Origin: Cheiracanthium punctorium
Lineage: Eukaryota > Arthropoda > Arachnida > Araneae > Cheiracanthiidae
Assembly (NCBI GenBank): GCA_038373885.1
Contig: JAWZYV010013546.1
Location: 45,877 to 109,876 of the forward strand
DNA: 64,000 nucleotides
Direction of reading: 5' to 3'
Made by a program: the position numbers and the translations under genes. Positions 35,173 through 45,300 of this stretch are shown here, piece by piece. Positions within the stretch are counted from its first letter, which is position 1. Each line of letters starts with the position of its first letter. A model generated the notes under the pieces. The model worked only from the letters and a program-made list of their open reading frames with translations. It did no database searches and was not told the origin of the DNA.

Positions 35173-35750
35173 CACTGGAACGGGCGTCCTTCTCTCTCAG
35201 ACTGGTTGTCTATCTCTTTCAGGAACGGGCCTCCTTCTCTCTCTCAGACTGGCTATCTCTTTCAGGAACGGGCGTCCTTCTTTCTCTCAGACTGGCTATC
35301 TCTTTCAGGAACGGGTGTCCTTCTTTCTCTCAGACTGGCTATCTCTTTCAGGAACGGGTGTCCTTCTTTCTCTCAGACTGGCTATCTCTTTCAGGAACGG
35401 GTGTCCTTCTTTCTCTCAGACTGGCTATCTCTTTCAGGAACGGGCGTCCTTCTGTCTCTCAGACTGTCTGTCTATCTCTTTCAGGAACGGGCGTCCTTCT
35501 TTCTCTCAGACTGGATGTCTATCTCTTTCAGGAACGGGCGTCCTTCTTTCTCTCAGACTGGATGTCTATCTCCTTCAGGAACGGGCGTCCTTCTTTCTCT
35601 CAGACTGGATGTCTATCTCCTTCAGGAATGGGCACCCTTCTTTCTCTCAGACTGGATGTCTATCTCCTTCAGGAACGGGCGTCCTTCTTTCTCTCAGACT
35701 GGATGTCTATCTCCTTCAGGAACAGGCGTCCTTCTTTATATCAGACTGCA
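35173..35750 (-). repeat. 43-47-bp minisatellite in the leader of gypsy element 2
   Basis: About 13 tandem copies of a unit containing 'aggaacgggcgtccttc' and 'tctctcagactgg'. The spacing is 43 bp in the first part (e.g. 35221, 35264, 35307) and about 47 bp where GATGT replaces GCT. Because 43 is not a multiple of 3, all three plus-strand frames stay open and give long spurious translations. It lies between the primer binding site and gag, so it is 5' leader sequence. Confidence 0.85.
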
Positions 35751-35770
35751 GACTTCTATTCTTGTCCTAT

Positions 35771-35789
35771 AATCCCACCGCTGCCACCA
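35771..35789 (-). other. primer binding site, 3' end of tRNA-Leu
   Basis: On the minus strand TGGTGGCAGCGGTGGGATT lies about 10 bp inside the 5' LTR. It is complementary to the CCA end and acceptor-T arm of the eukaryotic tRNA-Leu family ending in CCGCTGCCA. Confidence 0.7.
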
Positions 35790-35799
35790 TTTTCTTAGC

Positions 35800-36380
35800 T
35801 GTAACGTCTTGGGTGTGGAATGGTAGCATTGAGAATTACAGCTAAGTTCCGTTTACAGGATAATAATTTATTTATTTACAATTTTAAAACAATCTTGATT
35901 AAATAGGATGTGATATACACGTAAATCAGAGTCCATAGGGCTTTCAATAGAAGACCAGTCCTTTCACACAGGCAGAGCCCTTCTGTCCACAACAGGACTT
36001 ACAAAAAAAGTTCACAGGGCAGCGCCCTACAGTCCTTCGATCGGACTTCAAAAATTGTCGGCGGAGGCCTTCTCTCGACCTCACCTCTCCAGCTCTTTCG
36101 CTCGGACTCGTCAACTCCGGGGGCTCTCCTCCGGTTCTTCTTCCCCCCTCATCTTTTCATAGATTCCTTATTGGATATCTCTAAAGACGGGGGTGGATTC
36201 AAGGATCCCCAATTGATCCGTACATGGCGCCTGTACATTTCTGCTAGAAGGCACCTTCAGGTCCCGCTCACGTAGACGCGATCAATTTCGGCACTCTTTG
36301 AAGGTGCGGTTCCTTTGAAACAAACTGTCTAGAAAGGCGACACCAAGTCTGTCCTTTTGTAAGGATCTGGGAATCTTACA
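35800..36380 (-). repeat. gypsy element 2, 5' LTR
   Basis: 581 bp. About 19 differences from the 3' LTR at 24504-25085 by eye (roughly 3.3%), mostly G/A and C/T transitions. Confidence 0.9.
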
Positions 36381-36384
36381 CCTT

Positions 36385-36681
36385 CAATCTGCCAATATCC
36401 CTGAGCTACTAAACGGGCTTTGAAACCTTTAATTTTTCCCTCAAAATCCTTTTTCAATGTATATACCCATTTACTTCCCAACACTTTAATTCCACTTGGT
36501 TTGGGAACTATGCTATAAGCATCTCTATCTTGTAAAGTTTTTAATTCATTTTGCATTGCCTCAAACCATTTTTGTTTCTCGGGCAATTGCTGAGAATTTT
36601 CGTAAGTACACGGAATTTTAACTTCAACTAAATTTATTTCGGTTTCTGAAAATGAATCCATAGTGTCACTATCATATGATG
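36385..36681 (-). pseudogene. copia element 2 RT, N-terminal part
   Basis: Minus-strand frame with VKIPCTYENSQQLPEKQKWFEAM, then DAYSIVPKPSGIKVLGSKWV and FKARLVAQGY, the start of copia RT. It is cut on the left by gypsy element 2 (CCTT duplication) and on the right by the hAT element at 36682. It rejoins the YKEVFSPVVNF block at 24503 in frame after removing the gypsy. Confidence 0.88.
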
Positions 36682-37119
36682 TAATGCTGAAGATTCCCAT
36701 TTTTACGTGGTGGCCACTGGCTCCTAAATCAATTTCATCTAGTTGCCAGTACTTACCGCAATCTTTAGCACATTGGCTATAAGTATGCACATAGTTGATA
36801 TCTATTTTATTTGCTTGTACTGAAGCTTTAGAGCATATCTACTGTACATATAGAGAGACGGAGTGAGTGGTAATAATAGATAACATAGAGATAATTAAAT
36901 ACATTTTAAAAAGAAAATCTATTTTTAAGTGATTAATGCAAGGTGCAAGTTGGTGATAACTAAGAAATATAAATGGTTGAGAATTTTAAGCTTTTGGCAT
37001 CATTTATATAGCAATAGCATATACATTTATCTCCGAACACTATAACTGAAAACAGATAAAATATTATTCATAGCATTTATTAACTAAATTCCAGAAGAAT
37101 GTGCCATTTTCCCACCTAA

Positions 37120-37490
37120 ATTTGGTCGTCTTGGTAGTATGGTGCCATCCCATCACAATTTTATACTTTTTACTGGTTCAAAAATTTGTAATGTAAGACC
37201 TGAACACTATGTAAAGCCTATTTTCAATAATTTTTCGTTCCATTGATAGGGATTTCTCTCCTGAAGTATTCTTTAATGCAGAAAAGACACATTCTTTAAG
37301 AGCATTTGATGGAGAAACTGTTAACAAAATGGTCACAACATCCCTAAGAACATTGAAGCAGGTTAAGTTTGGAGATAACGAACTTCATAAGCAATTCGGT
37401 TAAAGCCTGAGATCCTGACTGGTTCTTAAGGATATGTTTAGCAAGTGTCCATTCCTCAAATGCACATGCAGCATCTAAACCAAATATGGT
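37120..37490 (-). pseudogene. hAT transposase C-terminal (dimerisation) remnant
   Basis: On the minus strand, broken frames read FEEWTLAKHILKN, then TVSPSNALKECVFSALK and IIENRLYIVF. The SNA-x-CVFSALK-xx-K pattern followed by NRL is the hAT C-terminal dimerisation block (normally SNA..ER.FS.. K...RNRL). Frameshifts occur near 37370 and elsewhere. The catalytic core is not seen; the Tigger insertion begins at 37495. Confidence 0.6.
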
Positions 37491-37802
37491 AATACAGTCA
37501 ACTCTCTCTAATCTGCACTCACTGGGACCAAGGATTGTGCGGATTACAGGATTTTGCGGATTATAGGTCTTTTTTTTTTTTTTTTTTTTTTTTTACATTT
37601 TTATATTTAGAATTTCCCTTTAAATTATAGTCAATTTACTGTAAACAAATAGGAAATGATGAAAGAAAATGCATATGATGTTGAATAAAAACACAATATA
37701 AATACAATTAAATTTACAGAGAATTTACTAAAGGACTGATGAAAGAAAATATTTATGCTGCTGAACTAAAACACTATTTTTAATATTAAATACAATCACT
37801 AA

Positions 37803-40076
37803 TCTTATAAATAAAAATGAAATTCTGTTTGTTTCCTTGATTGTTTGTTTGTGGATTTGATTCGTATACAAATCCACAAAAATGGACCTATCGGCCTGAA
37901 ATTTAGCACAGATATGTAAAATAATATAGAATAAATCGTAGTCCACTTTAAAACTTTGAAAGTCCACCCGTTCCCGGAATTTAAGAGATTTTTTATGCTC
38001 TTCACGCAAAAAGCATTCCGTAATTGTAACCCCTGTAGTGAAAAAAGTGTGAAATAAGGATCGTGGTTGCCATGTGTGGCGATTTTGCCGAATAAAATGT
38101 TTTAAATTCTCAAAGTAAAAATAAAAGAATAATAATGATTTTTTTTTGTTAGTTTATATTCGTAAGGTTATTTTTTTTTAATTATAATATCGTGTGCATG
38201 GGAAATCAGAGCAGGAATGTAATGTTTTACACGCAAAACAATAAGAATTGAAGATTTCCGAGGCTAATGTGTAAATTTTTTTAGTTTGGCGAAAAAATAA
38301 AATGGCTGAAATATCGATTTTGAGTAAGTGAGTTCTAGCGGTTTGCACAGTTTTCGGCTTGGCGCAATTTATTGAGAGCTTAAGGAAATAGATTTTTGAA
38401 AACAAGTGCAAAGGTTTTATTAGAATACAGCGTTAAATTTTAATGATCCGTGAAGAAATAATGCAGTTATTAAGGGATTTCAAGCGATCTAACTTCAGAA
38501 TTCTCGCCAATTGAGTACATTGATTTAAGTTGGGGGAATTCCGCCAAATTTCAGAAAATTGAAATCTTCTCATTTAGTACATCGGAGTAACGATGAATAA
38601 AACACATTATAGTTGATAATTTTAAAAAAATCGGCTGTATTAAGGGATTCCAATTTTCAAATAAATGCGTGCTACTCTTTGGCGGTCGAACCATTTCCCA
38701 TATTGATTGCTGCTAAGTCAATGCTTCGAATGATTCCCTGAAAAAACTCTTGCAAAATGGCGTATGTTGGCACTTTGGCGAGGCTTAGATTTGAAACTGG
38801 ATTTTATTTGAGACTGGTATATATAATAACACTGGTTATAGATAAAAATGAATGTTGGTATGTGTTTATGAGGTTGAAAAACTCCAGCACCGTTGAGCAC
38901 CGTTGCACGATGAAATTTGGTTCACCTAAGTCTTTATGATGGAGAAGGTTTTTATGCTATCCGTTTTCCTTAACTTGCCACTTGGTGCCGCAGCACAACG
39001 TCGAATTCTATTCCATTTAGCCGTTTGCTATGCGAATATCGTCCAACCGATTTCGATGAAATTTGGTACACGCGAATATTAGAACACGGAGAATATTTTT
39101 CACTATCCATTTCGCTGTAACTTGCCGCTAAATGGCGCTGCAAAGCATCAACTTCTATACCGTTCGACCGATCGGCATAAAATTTTTTATACTTACACAT
39201 TTGAGCACGAAGAATATATTCTAACTGCGTTCCTTTTGATGTTACTCACCACTAGATGACACTGCAATGCATTATTATTTTAAATCGCCACTAGATGAAG
39301 TTGCAGCAGGCCAAATTCTTGACCATTCAACGTCGCTAAAATCAGATCTGCTTTGACAATGAATATTTTGGCGTTATCCATTTTGCTATAACTCGCCACT
39401 TGACGGCACTGTAGCAAATCATTACTTTAATTAACCACTAGATGGCCCTGCAGTGTATCACTTCTTGACTGTGCAAATGATCGTTATGAAAATTGGTATA
39501 TATAGATTTTTGAACACGGTCGCTATGAAAATCAGTATACATAGCTATTTGAACAATGAGAATATTTTGGCGTTATCCATTTTGCTATAACTTGCCACTT
39601 GACAGCGCTGTAGCAAATCATTACTTTAATTAACCACTAGATGGCCCTGCAGTGTATCACTTCTTGACTGTGCAAATGATCGCTATGAAAATAGGTATAC
39701 ATAGATATTTGAACACTGGGAAGAGTTTGGCGCTATCCATTTTCCTATAACTTGCCACTAGATGTCGCGTCAACACATGAACTTCAGGACTGTCCAGCCG
39801 ATAGTCATGAAAATTCGTATACATCGATATCTGAATGCGAAGAATATTTTCGCCGTATCCGTTTTGCTAAAACTCGCCACTAGATTGCGCTACGCCGCAT
39901 GGCCTTCTGCACCGTACAAACGATTGCCTTGCAATTCGGTATGCATGATTATTGGACACAATATAACGCGATATCCATTTTGCTATATCTGTTTATTACG
40001 ATGAATAATAATCACCACAAATCGTAATATCAAAAAGTCCATTCATTCCCGTGCGAAGAACGGGTACTTCAGCTAG
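37803..40076 (+). mobile_element. non-autonomous Helitron
   Basis: 2274 bp. Begins TCTTATAAATAAAAATG and ends ...CTAG, inserted between A (37802) and T (40077), with no target duplication. Eight bases before CTAG there is a hairpin, CCCGT (40048-40052) with ACGGG (40060-40064). These are the canonical Helitron end features. The interior carries a degenerate tandem array and no Rep-helicase coding sequence, so it moved with enzyme from another copy. Confidence 0.88.
38960..39990. repeat. degenerate tandem array inside the Helitron
   Basis: About eight copies of a block around 'ttgccactagatggcgctg', followed by 'gatcgctatgaaaat.ggta.ac' and 'gaatattttggcg.tatccattt', spaced 120-200 bp. The segments starting near 39370 and 39570 are a close direct duplication of about 190 bp. 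Confidence 0.75.
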
Positions 40077-40109
40077 TACAAAAATAAAAGAATAAATTAT
40101 CTCTAAATT

Positions 40110-40300
40110 TTTTATTTATTTTTTATTTTTTCAAACATTGCAGTGATTGTAATTTGTTTAAGATTTAATTTTTCTTCAGAAATTTTGTCCTGAAGCCTTC
40201 TAATTGTCAGTAACTCTTGGTCACTGCCAAATGATTGCTTTTGCAAAATGTTTAAATACTTGTCTCCCAGAGCTAACCCTTCTTCAAAAGTAATAGTACA
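40110..40300 (-). pseudogene. Tigger transposase C-terminal tail
   Basis: On the minus strand the frame reads FEEGLALGDKYLNIL, then SDQELLTIRRLQDKI and LKQITITAMFEKI before a stop. The helix pair followed by a short KQ-x-TI-x-x-xF tail resembles C-termini of pogo/Tigger transposases. The DDE core is not found in the rest of the element, so this is a deleted, non-autonomous copy. Confidence 0.6.
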
Positions 40301-41411
40301 ATAGAAGACCCCAAATCCAGAAGTTTTTCAACAAACAAACAATTTTTTTTAAGGGAAGCTGTTGTTGTTGTTTTTAATTTCTTTGAAAGACCGCTTTTAA
40401 CTAAATATATCTATTATAAAATAAACAAGCTCAATCAAAAAGGAGGGAATTTCACTGCTCGATCGCAAAAGGGGGGGGGGGCATGCGGTGCATCATTTGT
40501 ATATTTGATATCTCAGTATTATATTAATTTTCAATCTTGCGAGGTAATTTTCGGTTTCTCGTTATGTAAAAATATTCTATGCTATTATATAAACTTTAAA
40601 GAGGAAAAGAGTGTTATCGTTTTCAGACACACATGCATTACATTTCAAGTGCTGATGATTCATTATTTCCGCTGGTGCTCCTCTGGCAATTAAATGTAAA
40701 CAAAGAGAGACGCCATGTGGTCTGTTTCTGCTTTTCTTTCTTTCTTTCTTCCTACAGAACTGCAGTTATGTGGAGAAAGTTTTTGTTGCATAATAAATCG
40801 CTAGACAGAAGATCAAAAGGGTGGAGAGAATCAGAAAATTGTGCAACTGCTGTGTAGCCTGACAAATCGTGGTTTGCTTTTAAAGTTAAACATGTTACAT
40901 ATTTTCAGCCAATTTTAATTGCAACGGTCAATCTTTACGGTCGTCTCTGGAAAGAGTGAAGCGATGTCATTGGATGGTGCATTGCTTCGCAGTTCATTAT
41001 TTACATCCATTCACTGAACACATGTAACTTAGAGTTTCTGTATGTTTAATTACATAATATACTTAAATATATGAAATTATTTACTTCAAATACCTCTGGA
41101 AAAGCATTAATAAATGTCTTTATAACATTCAGCCAATCAAATAACTTCTATTACAGTAATACTACCAGTCAAATGACGCTCAAAATGTAAACAAACTTGT
41201 TTGTTTACATTTGAAATATATTGCGGATTACAGGCGTTCGCGGATTAGCGGGAGTTGACTGTAATAATAATAATAATAATACATCTTAAAAGGGGAATAG
41301 TAATTTCCGGAAAATTATTATAGCATGGCGCCTGGGCGTGAATTAATTGGTGGCCAAACAAAAGAATTTAGTCGCCAGCTGGCGACTGGTGACCGGGAAT
41401 CTTCAGCTCTA

Positions 41412-42120
41412 GTTTGATCTCCCTCCTCTTCTTTTTCTTGAGGGGAGGGCTTACTAGAAAAGTTAAAATTTTCAGGTTTAAATACAACTCCGTTTTCTGA
41501 ACAATATTTTTTAACATCATTTAAACTTCTAAGACGAATTGACTTGTCTGGAAATTTTGGGTAGTAATAAACATATGTACGTCCCCATTTATTTCACGTT
41601 TCCAGTCAAGAGGTTCGTCTAACTCAAGCTCTTTTGAATTAAAATTTAACGTATTTTCTGGATCTATTATTGGAATTGGTATTGTTAAATTCTTTTCATG
41701 GGGGAATGTTTCAATTTGTGTAGGCGTGTTATTTAATTTTCCCAAAACATCCATAGCCATCTTCGTTTCATTGAATTTTACATGAACCGTTTCAATTACC
41801 TTTTGAGTGGAGGGGATGTAGATTCTATAACCTCTTGTGTTAATTGCATACCCTATCATAATACCCGGGATTGATCTTGCAGACAGTTTATCATGCTTTT
41901 GCTTCCGTAAATGTGTGTATGCTAAACAGCCAAATACTCGTAAATGTTTCACCGAGGGTTTTGAGCCATACCAAAGCTTTAAGGGACTTTTATATTTCTT
42001 CCCTACAGTACAACGATTTCTAACATGAATGTAGGTAAACAAGGCTTCAAGCCAAAATGTTTTCTCGAGTTTTGATTCTAATAGTAGTGCCCTTACTGCA
42101 TCAAATGCATAACCATTAAA
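41412..42120 (-). pseudogene. copia element 2 integrase C-terminal part and linker
   Basis: Frame 41521-42042: RNRCTVGKKYKSPLKLWYGSKPSVKHLRVFGCLAYTHL, then GIMIGYAINTRGYRI and VIETVHVKFNE, the conserved copia integrase end. Beyond 41521 the linker (EKEEEGDQT) runs to the hAT insertion. A frameshift near 42045-42120 separates it from the catalytic part. Confidence 0.88.
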
Positions 42121-42936
42121 TCACTCAGCTATACCACCCATTTCTGGTGTATATATAACAGTCCTCTCATGTTTTATTCCGTGAGACATTAAGAATTGTG
42201 TAAAATTATCATGACAAAACTCTAAATCATTATCTGTTCTAATACTTTTCAACTCCCTTTCTGTTTGCTTTTCAACCATCGTTAAAAATAATTTAAACTT
42301 TTCAAATACATCCGATTTTTGTTTCAGAGGATAAATCCAAACTCTACTGGAGTACTCATCAATCATGGAAACAAAATATTTAAATCCACTTTTAGTTTTA
42401 ACAGGGGAAGGTCCCCTTACATCCATATGTACTCGTTGTAATTGACAGTATATCCGCGTTCTTTCCAATTCAGGAAAAGATGCTCGTTTTGATTTCGCTT
42501 CCTGACAAATGTTGCAAATTTCTTTAGAAGGGGGAATTTTCGGTAAATCCCGTACGGCTCCATGTCTAGACATATCTGATAACTTTTTAAAATTACAATG
42601 TGCTAATCTACGATGCCATGTCCAAATTTCATCGTGAGATGTTTGGCTTACGCTAACATTTTCCACTTCGACTTTTTCATTACACTTAATTACTTTTTCT
42701 AATTCGCTATCCCAAATCACATTTACTTCATAAAATTGATCAGATAATTTAAATGAAATCCACTTAACCCCATCAGGAAAGAATACATCGGCTCTACCTC
42801 TACCACAAATAGTTTTATAACCGCACTTATTAAGCCTTATTCCTGAAAGGAGATTTCTTTTTAAATCAGGAGCATAAAGTACATTATATAAAGTTACGAC
42901 ATTGAACTGACCATCGCAATTTACCTTAAACTTCAT
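42121..42936 (-). pseudogene. copia element 2 integrase: zinc and catalytic domains
   Basis: 271 codons. VVTLYNVLYAPDLKRNLLS (protease end, gag-pre-integrase) is followed by WHRRLAHCNFKKL and CNICQEAKS (HHCC zinc site). Next come VHMDVRGPSPV (first Asp), RTDNDLEFC (second Asp; the usual GGEF reads DLEF) and PEMGGIAE (Glu), after which the frame stops. The triad is complete but the stop right after the Glu truncates the protein. Confidence 0.88.
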
Positions 42937-42949
42937 ATTCCCTATTCCT

Positions 42950-43361
42950 TTAATATGCGCACTTCCATTTCGAATAGCTACAGATAAATTTTGATTTTCT
43001 ATTAAAGTTCATTAAATGTGTTCGGTCGTTTGTAAAATGATTTGTTGCACCTGTATCTAAAGTAAAAGTGAATGGTGAATTAAATGAAGAAGGGGAGGGA
43101 GTAGCAATATTTGATTCAATACCAACATTATTCCAGAAATGTGCTTCCATTATATTGCACGACCCATCTTTAAATTTTTGATCTTGTTTACGAAACTTAG
43201 GCTTTACTTTATAATTGAATTTTAAATGTCCGAATTCGTGGCAGGAAAAACAAGGGCCAATTTTAGTGGAATTCCGTTTCCCTACCAAATTTTGTAATTT
43301 ACGACTATCGTCATACTTATTCCGCTTAGTTAAAAGTACATTCATATTTTCACTTTTCACT
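42950..43361 (-). pseudogene. copia element 2 zinc knuckle and protease
   Basis: The minus-strand frame has CFSCHEFGHLKFNY, a CCHC knuckle whose last Cys is replaced by Tyr. About 90 residues later is FTLDTGATNHF with the aspartic-protease DTG. Both precede the integrase frame, with a frameshift near 42940. Confidence 0.85.
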
Positions 43362-44008
43362 TTATCGTATTGTGTTAAACTTAAAACGACTGTTCTCTAA
43401 AAGTAGTACTTCTGTAATTTTTTCGACAGTAAATTCCTCATCTTTTACAGCATACAAATTCTGAACAACACCATTATATTCATCTGGCAAATTTCTAATT
43501 AACTGAAAACTTATATACAAATCATCTAATGTATGTTTACTTTCATTACACTTGGACGCTGCTTGCTTTACTCTTTCAATAAACATACCAATAGTTTCAT
43601 TATCAGAATCAAACTTTATACAAAAAATTCATCTAAAAGTCTTACTAGTTTAGCACGACTGTCCATATCAAAATTGTCCTTCATGATCTTCCAGGCAATT
43701 TTACAGGAACTTACATCATCCAATAGTAGTTGATACCTTTCTTCTAAACTGCCGTAAATGAGAGCAAATCCCTTCTCGTTGAGACGCAAGTAAAGGCTGT
43801 CGATGCCGGTGCTTGGACTTCCATCCTTTCCGTCAGCGAGACCTGTAGAACTTTCCCCGTCGTCAGCTGCAGGAACTTCACCGGTGACAATCCGCCAGGC
43901 TCCAACTCCCATTAACGCTGCACGCATACTCGATGACCATTGTCGATAATTCGTCCCATCAAACTTTAGGACTGGGAACTTAAAATAGTCCAGCGTGATA
44001 TCAGCCAT
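43362..44008 (-). pseudogene. copia element 2 Gag
   Basis: The first frame (43616-44008) starts at an ATG 60 bp inside the primer binding site and reads FKFPVLKFDGTNYRQWSSS, the standard copia Gag opening. A frameshift near 43615 leads to frame 43362-43586 (IGMFIERVKQ, LIRNLPDEYNGVVQNL), the rest of the UBN2-like capsid region, ending in a stop before the zinc knuckle. Confidence 0.85.
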
Positions 44009-44067
44009 TCTTTAAGCTTTTCGCCTTTTTATTCTTTTAAATTAAATCTTTTACAGTTAACAGGACA

Positions 44068-44082
44068 CCTGGTCCCATAACC
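44068..44082 (-). other. primer binding site, internal initiator tRNA-Met fragment
   Basis: On the minus strand GGTTATGGGACCAGG lies 3 bases after the 5' LTR. It is complementary, with one mismatch, to the internal part of initiator tRNA-Met (GGTTATGGGCCCAG) rather than its 3' end. Drosophila copia is known to prime from this half-tRNA. Confidence 0.75.
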
Positions 44083-44085
44083 ACT

Positions 44086-44316
44086 TGACGCAGTGGTTGT
44101 TAAATAAGCTACACCAGTCAACTGTTTTAAACTAAAAAGAACATATTTTAATGAACAATAAACAGGTACAACGGCAACCGTTCTGTTGCACTGAACCGAC
44201 AACACAAGAAGTTTAAACGTCCTTATATACCGCCACGCCATCTCTCGGGCGTACATTTGCATTTACCTGGTTTCTTCTTCTCTTGGAAGTCGGAACGAAA
44301 CCTTGTAACTCTGACA
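44086..44316 (-). repeat. copia element 2, 5' LTR
   Basis: 231 bp. Pairs with 22958-23189. Confidence 0.9.
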
Positions 44317-45300
44317 AACAGCTTTAATCTGCATAATGCAAAAGTGAAGTTAACTTGCATAAAGCAAAAGGCAAGTGCTTTAGCAATTGTTCACATTTGA
44401 AAAATCAATGCGGTAAGAAAATTTTACAGATTAAATTAACACTACGAATTAATTCACAAATATTGAATTACAGCAAATTAGAGATTTTTGGAGGTAAGTT
44501 TTAGAATAAAATAAATATGAACTGAAACTTGTTTTCTGCTTGCATTTAAGCTTAAAAGAAGTATTTAAGGGCAAAGTACAGTAACAACACCGAAAATAAA
44601 GCTTTAATGCGTGACAGGGCTAACAGAATCTTAAATACAAAGGAATCATTAGTCAATGAAACAGGAATGTGCTGCGCTTCAAGTTTATATATCATAATGC
44701 TATTGATTGCGAAGTTTGAACTGAAAATGCAGGCAATAAAAGAATTTTAATTCCCCTTATACAATATTCTTGTACTATTTTACCATATCCTAAGCATACC
44801 CTATCATATCCCATACCTTAAGCTAAGCAAAAGCAATCAAAGGGCAAGCCAGGCATCAAAGCTAGAGTATTTAAATCTTAGCCACGAGGCATGAAGTACA
44901 CTATTACAAGGATACCCGTAACGGGAGAAATACAGCACGTGTGAAGCACATGGCGTCATTGGAAGAGCAGCTTTAATCTGCATAATGCAAAAAGTAAAGT
45001 TAATTTGCATAATGCAATGGGAAGTGCGCTAGCAATTGTTCACATTTGAAATACCAATGAGATAAAGGTTTAAGACATGTTTTAAAGTATTACAGACTAA
45101 ATTAGCACTATGAATTAATTAGCAGATATTGAATTATGGCAAATAAAAAGATATTTTTAAAGATAAGTTTTAGAAAGAAATAAATGTGAATTGAAACTTG
45201 TTGTCTGTTTGCATTTAAACTTAAAATAAGTATTTAAGGGCAAAGTACGGTAACAAGACCGAAAATAAAGCTTTAATGCCTGATAAGGCTAACACTAACA

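Larger units (their letters stand above)
24504..36380 (-). mobile_element. Ty3/gypsy element 2 with copia-like domain order (Gmr1-like)
   Basis: 11.9 kb including guests, flanked by a 4-bp duplication CCTT (24500-24503, 36381-36384). LTRs TGTAAG...CGTTACA on the minus strand, 581-582 bp, about 19 differences by eye. Order: 5' LTR, tRNA-Leu-type primer site, leader minisatellite, SCAN-like gag, CCHC knuckle, protease, integrase, RT, RNase H, polypurine tract, 3' LTR. Integrase before RT is the Ty1/copia order; in gypsy it is known from Gmr1-like elements. Two solo LTRs interrupt it. Several frameshifts make it defective. Confidence 0.9.
37495..41261 (-). mobile_element. Tigger/pogo-type element containing a Helitron
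   Basis: 3767 bp with ends CAGTCAACTC / GAGTTGACTG and TA on both sides (37493-37494, 41262-41263). The subterminal motif 'gcggatta' occurs at both ends (37539, 41223). It contains the tail of a Tigger transposase (40110-40300) and a Helitron (37803-40076), and a long T run at 37568-37594. Inserted into the hAT-like element. Confidence 0.85.
36682..41411 (-). mobile_element. hAT-like element, host of a Tigger and a Helitron
   Basis: Inverted ends TAATGCTGAAGATTCCC (36682) and GGGAATCTTCAGCTCTA (41411). The 8-bp flanks agree at about 5 positions, so the duplication is degenerate. The next 30 bp of each end are also similar (ggtggccactgg versus gtcgccagctgg). It lies between the integrase and RT parts of copia element 2. 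A hAT dimerisation-domain remnant is inside. Confidence 0.7.
22958..44316 (-). mobile_element. Ty1/copia element 2, 21.4 kb with its guests
   Basis: Minus-strand copia. LTRs at 44086-44316 (5') and 22958-23189 (3') differ at about 8 of 231 positions by eye. Flanks are AACAG and AGCAG, a 5-bp duplication with one change, supported by the empty-site copy at 44955-44990 (AGCAG). Coding order is gag, protease, integrase, RT, RNase H. It is interrupted by a hAT stack (36682-41411) and a gypsy stack (24504-36380). Without the guests it would be about 4.7 kb. Frameshifts and stops make it inactive. Confidence 0.9.
22811..45300. repeat. 647-bp tandem duplication, first copy split by copia element 2
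   Basis: Copy 1 is 22811-22957 plus 44322-44821 (about 647 bp). Copy 2 is 44822 to about 45300. Shared landmarks are 'aggcatcaaagctagagt', then 'cattggaag.agcagcttt', 'atctgcataatgcaaaa' and 'caattgttcacatttga'. The copia sits between the 'cattggaag' and 'ctttaatctg' landmarks of copy 1; copy 2 shows the uninterrupted site. Confidence 0.75.

Noticed and set aside
35129..35845. Long plus-strand frames (up to 238 codons) of repeating LSLSGTGVLL type
   Set aside because: They are translations of a 43-bp minisatellite that leaves all frames open. The region is the antisense of a retrotransposon leader.
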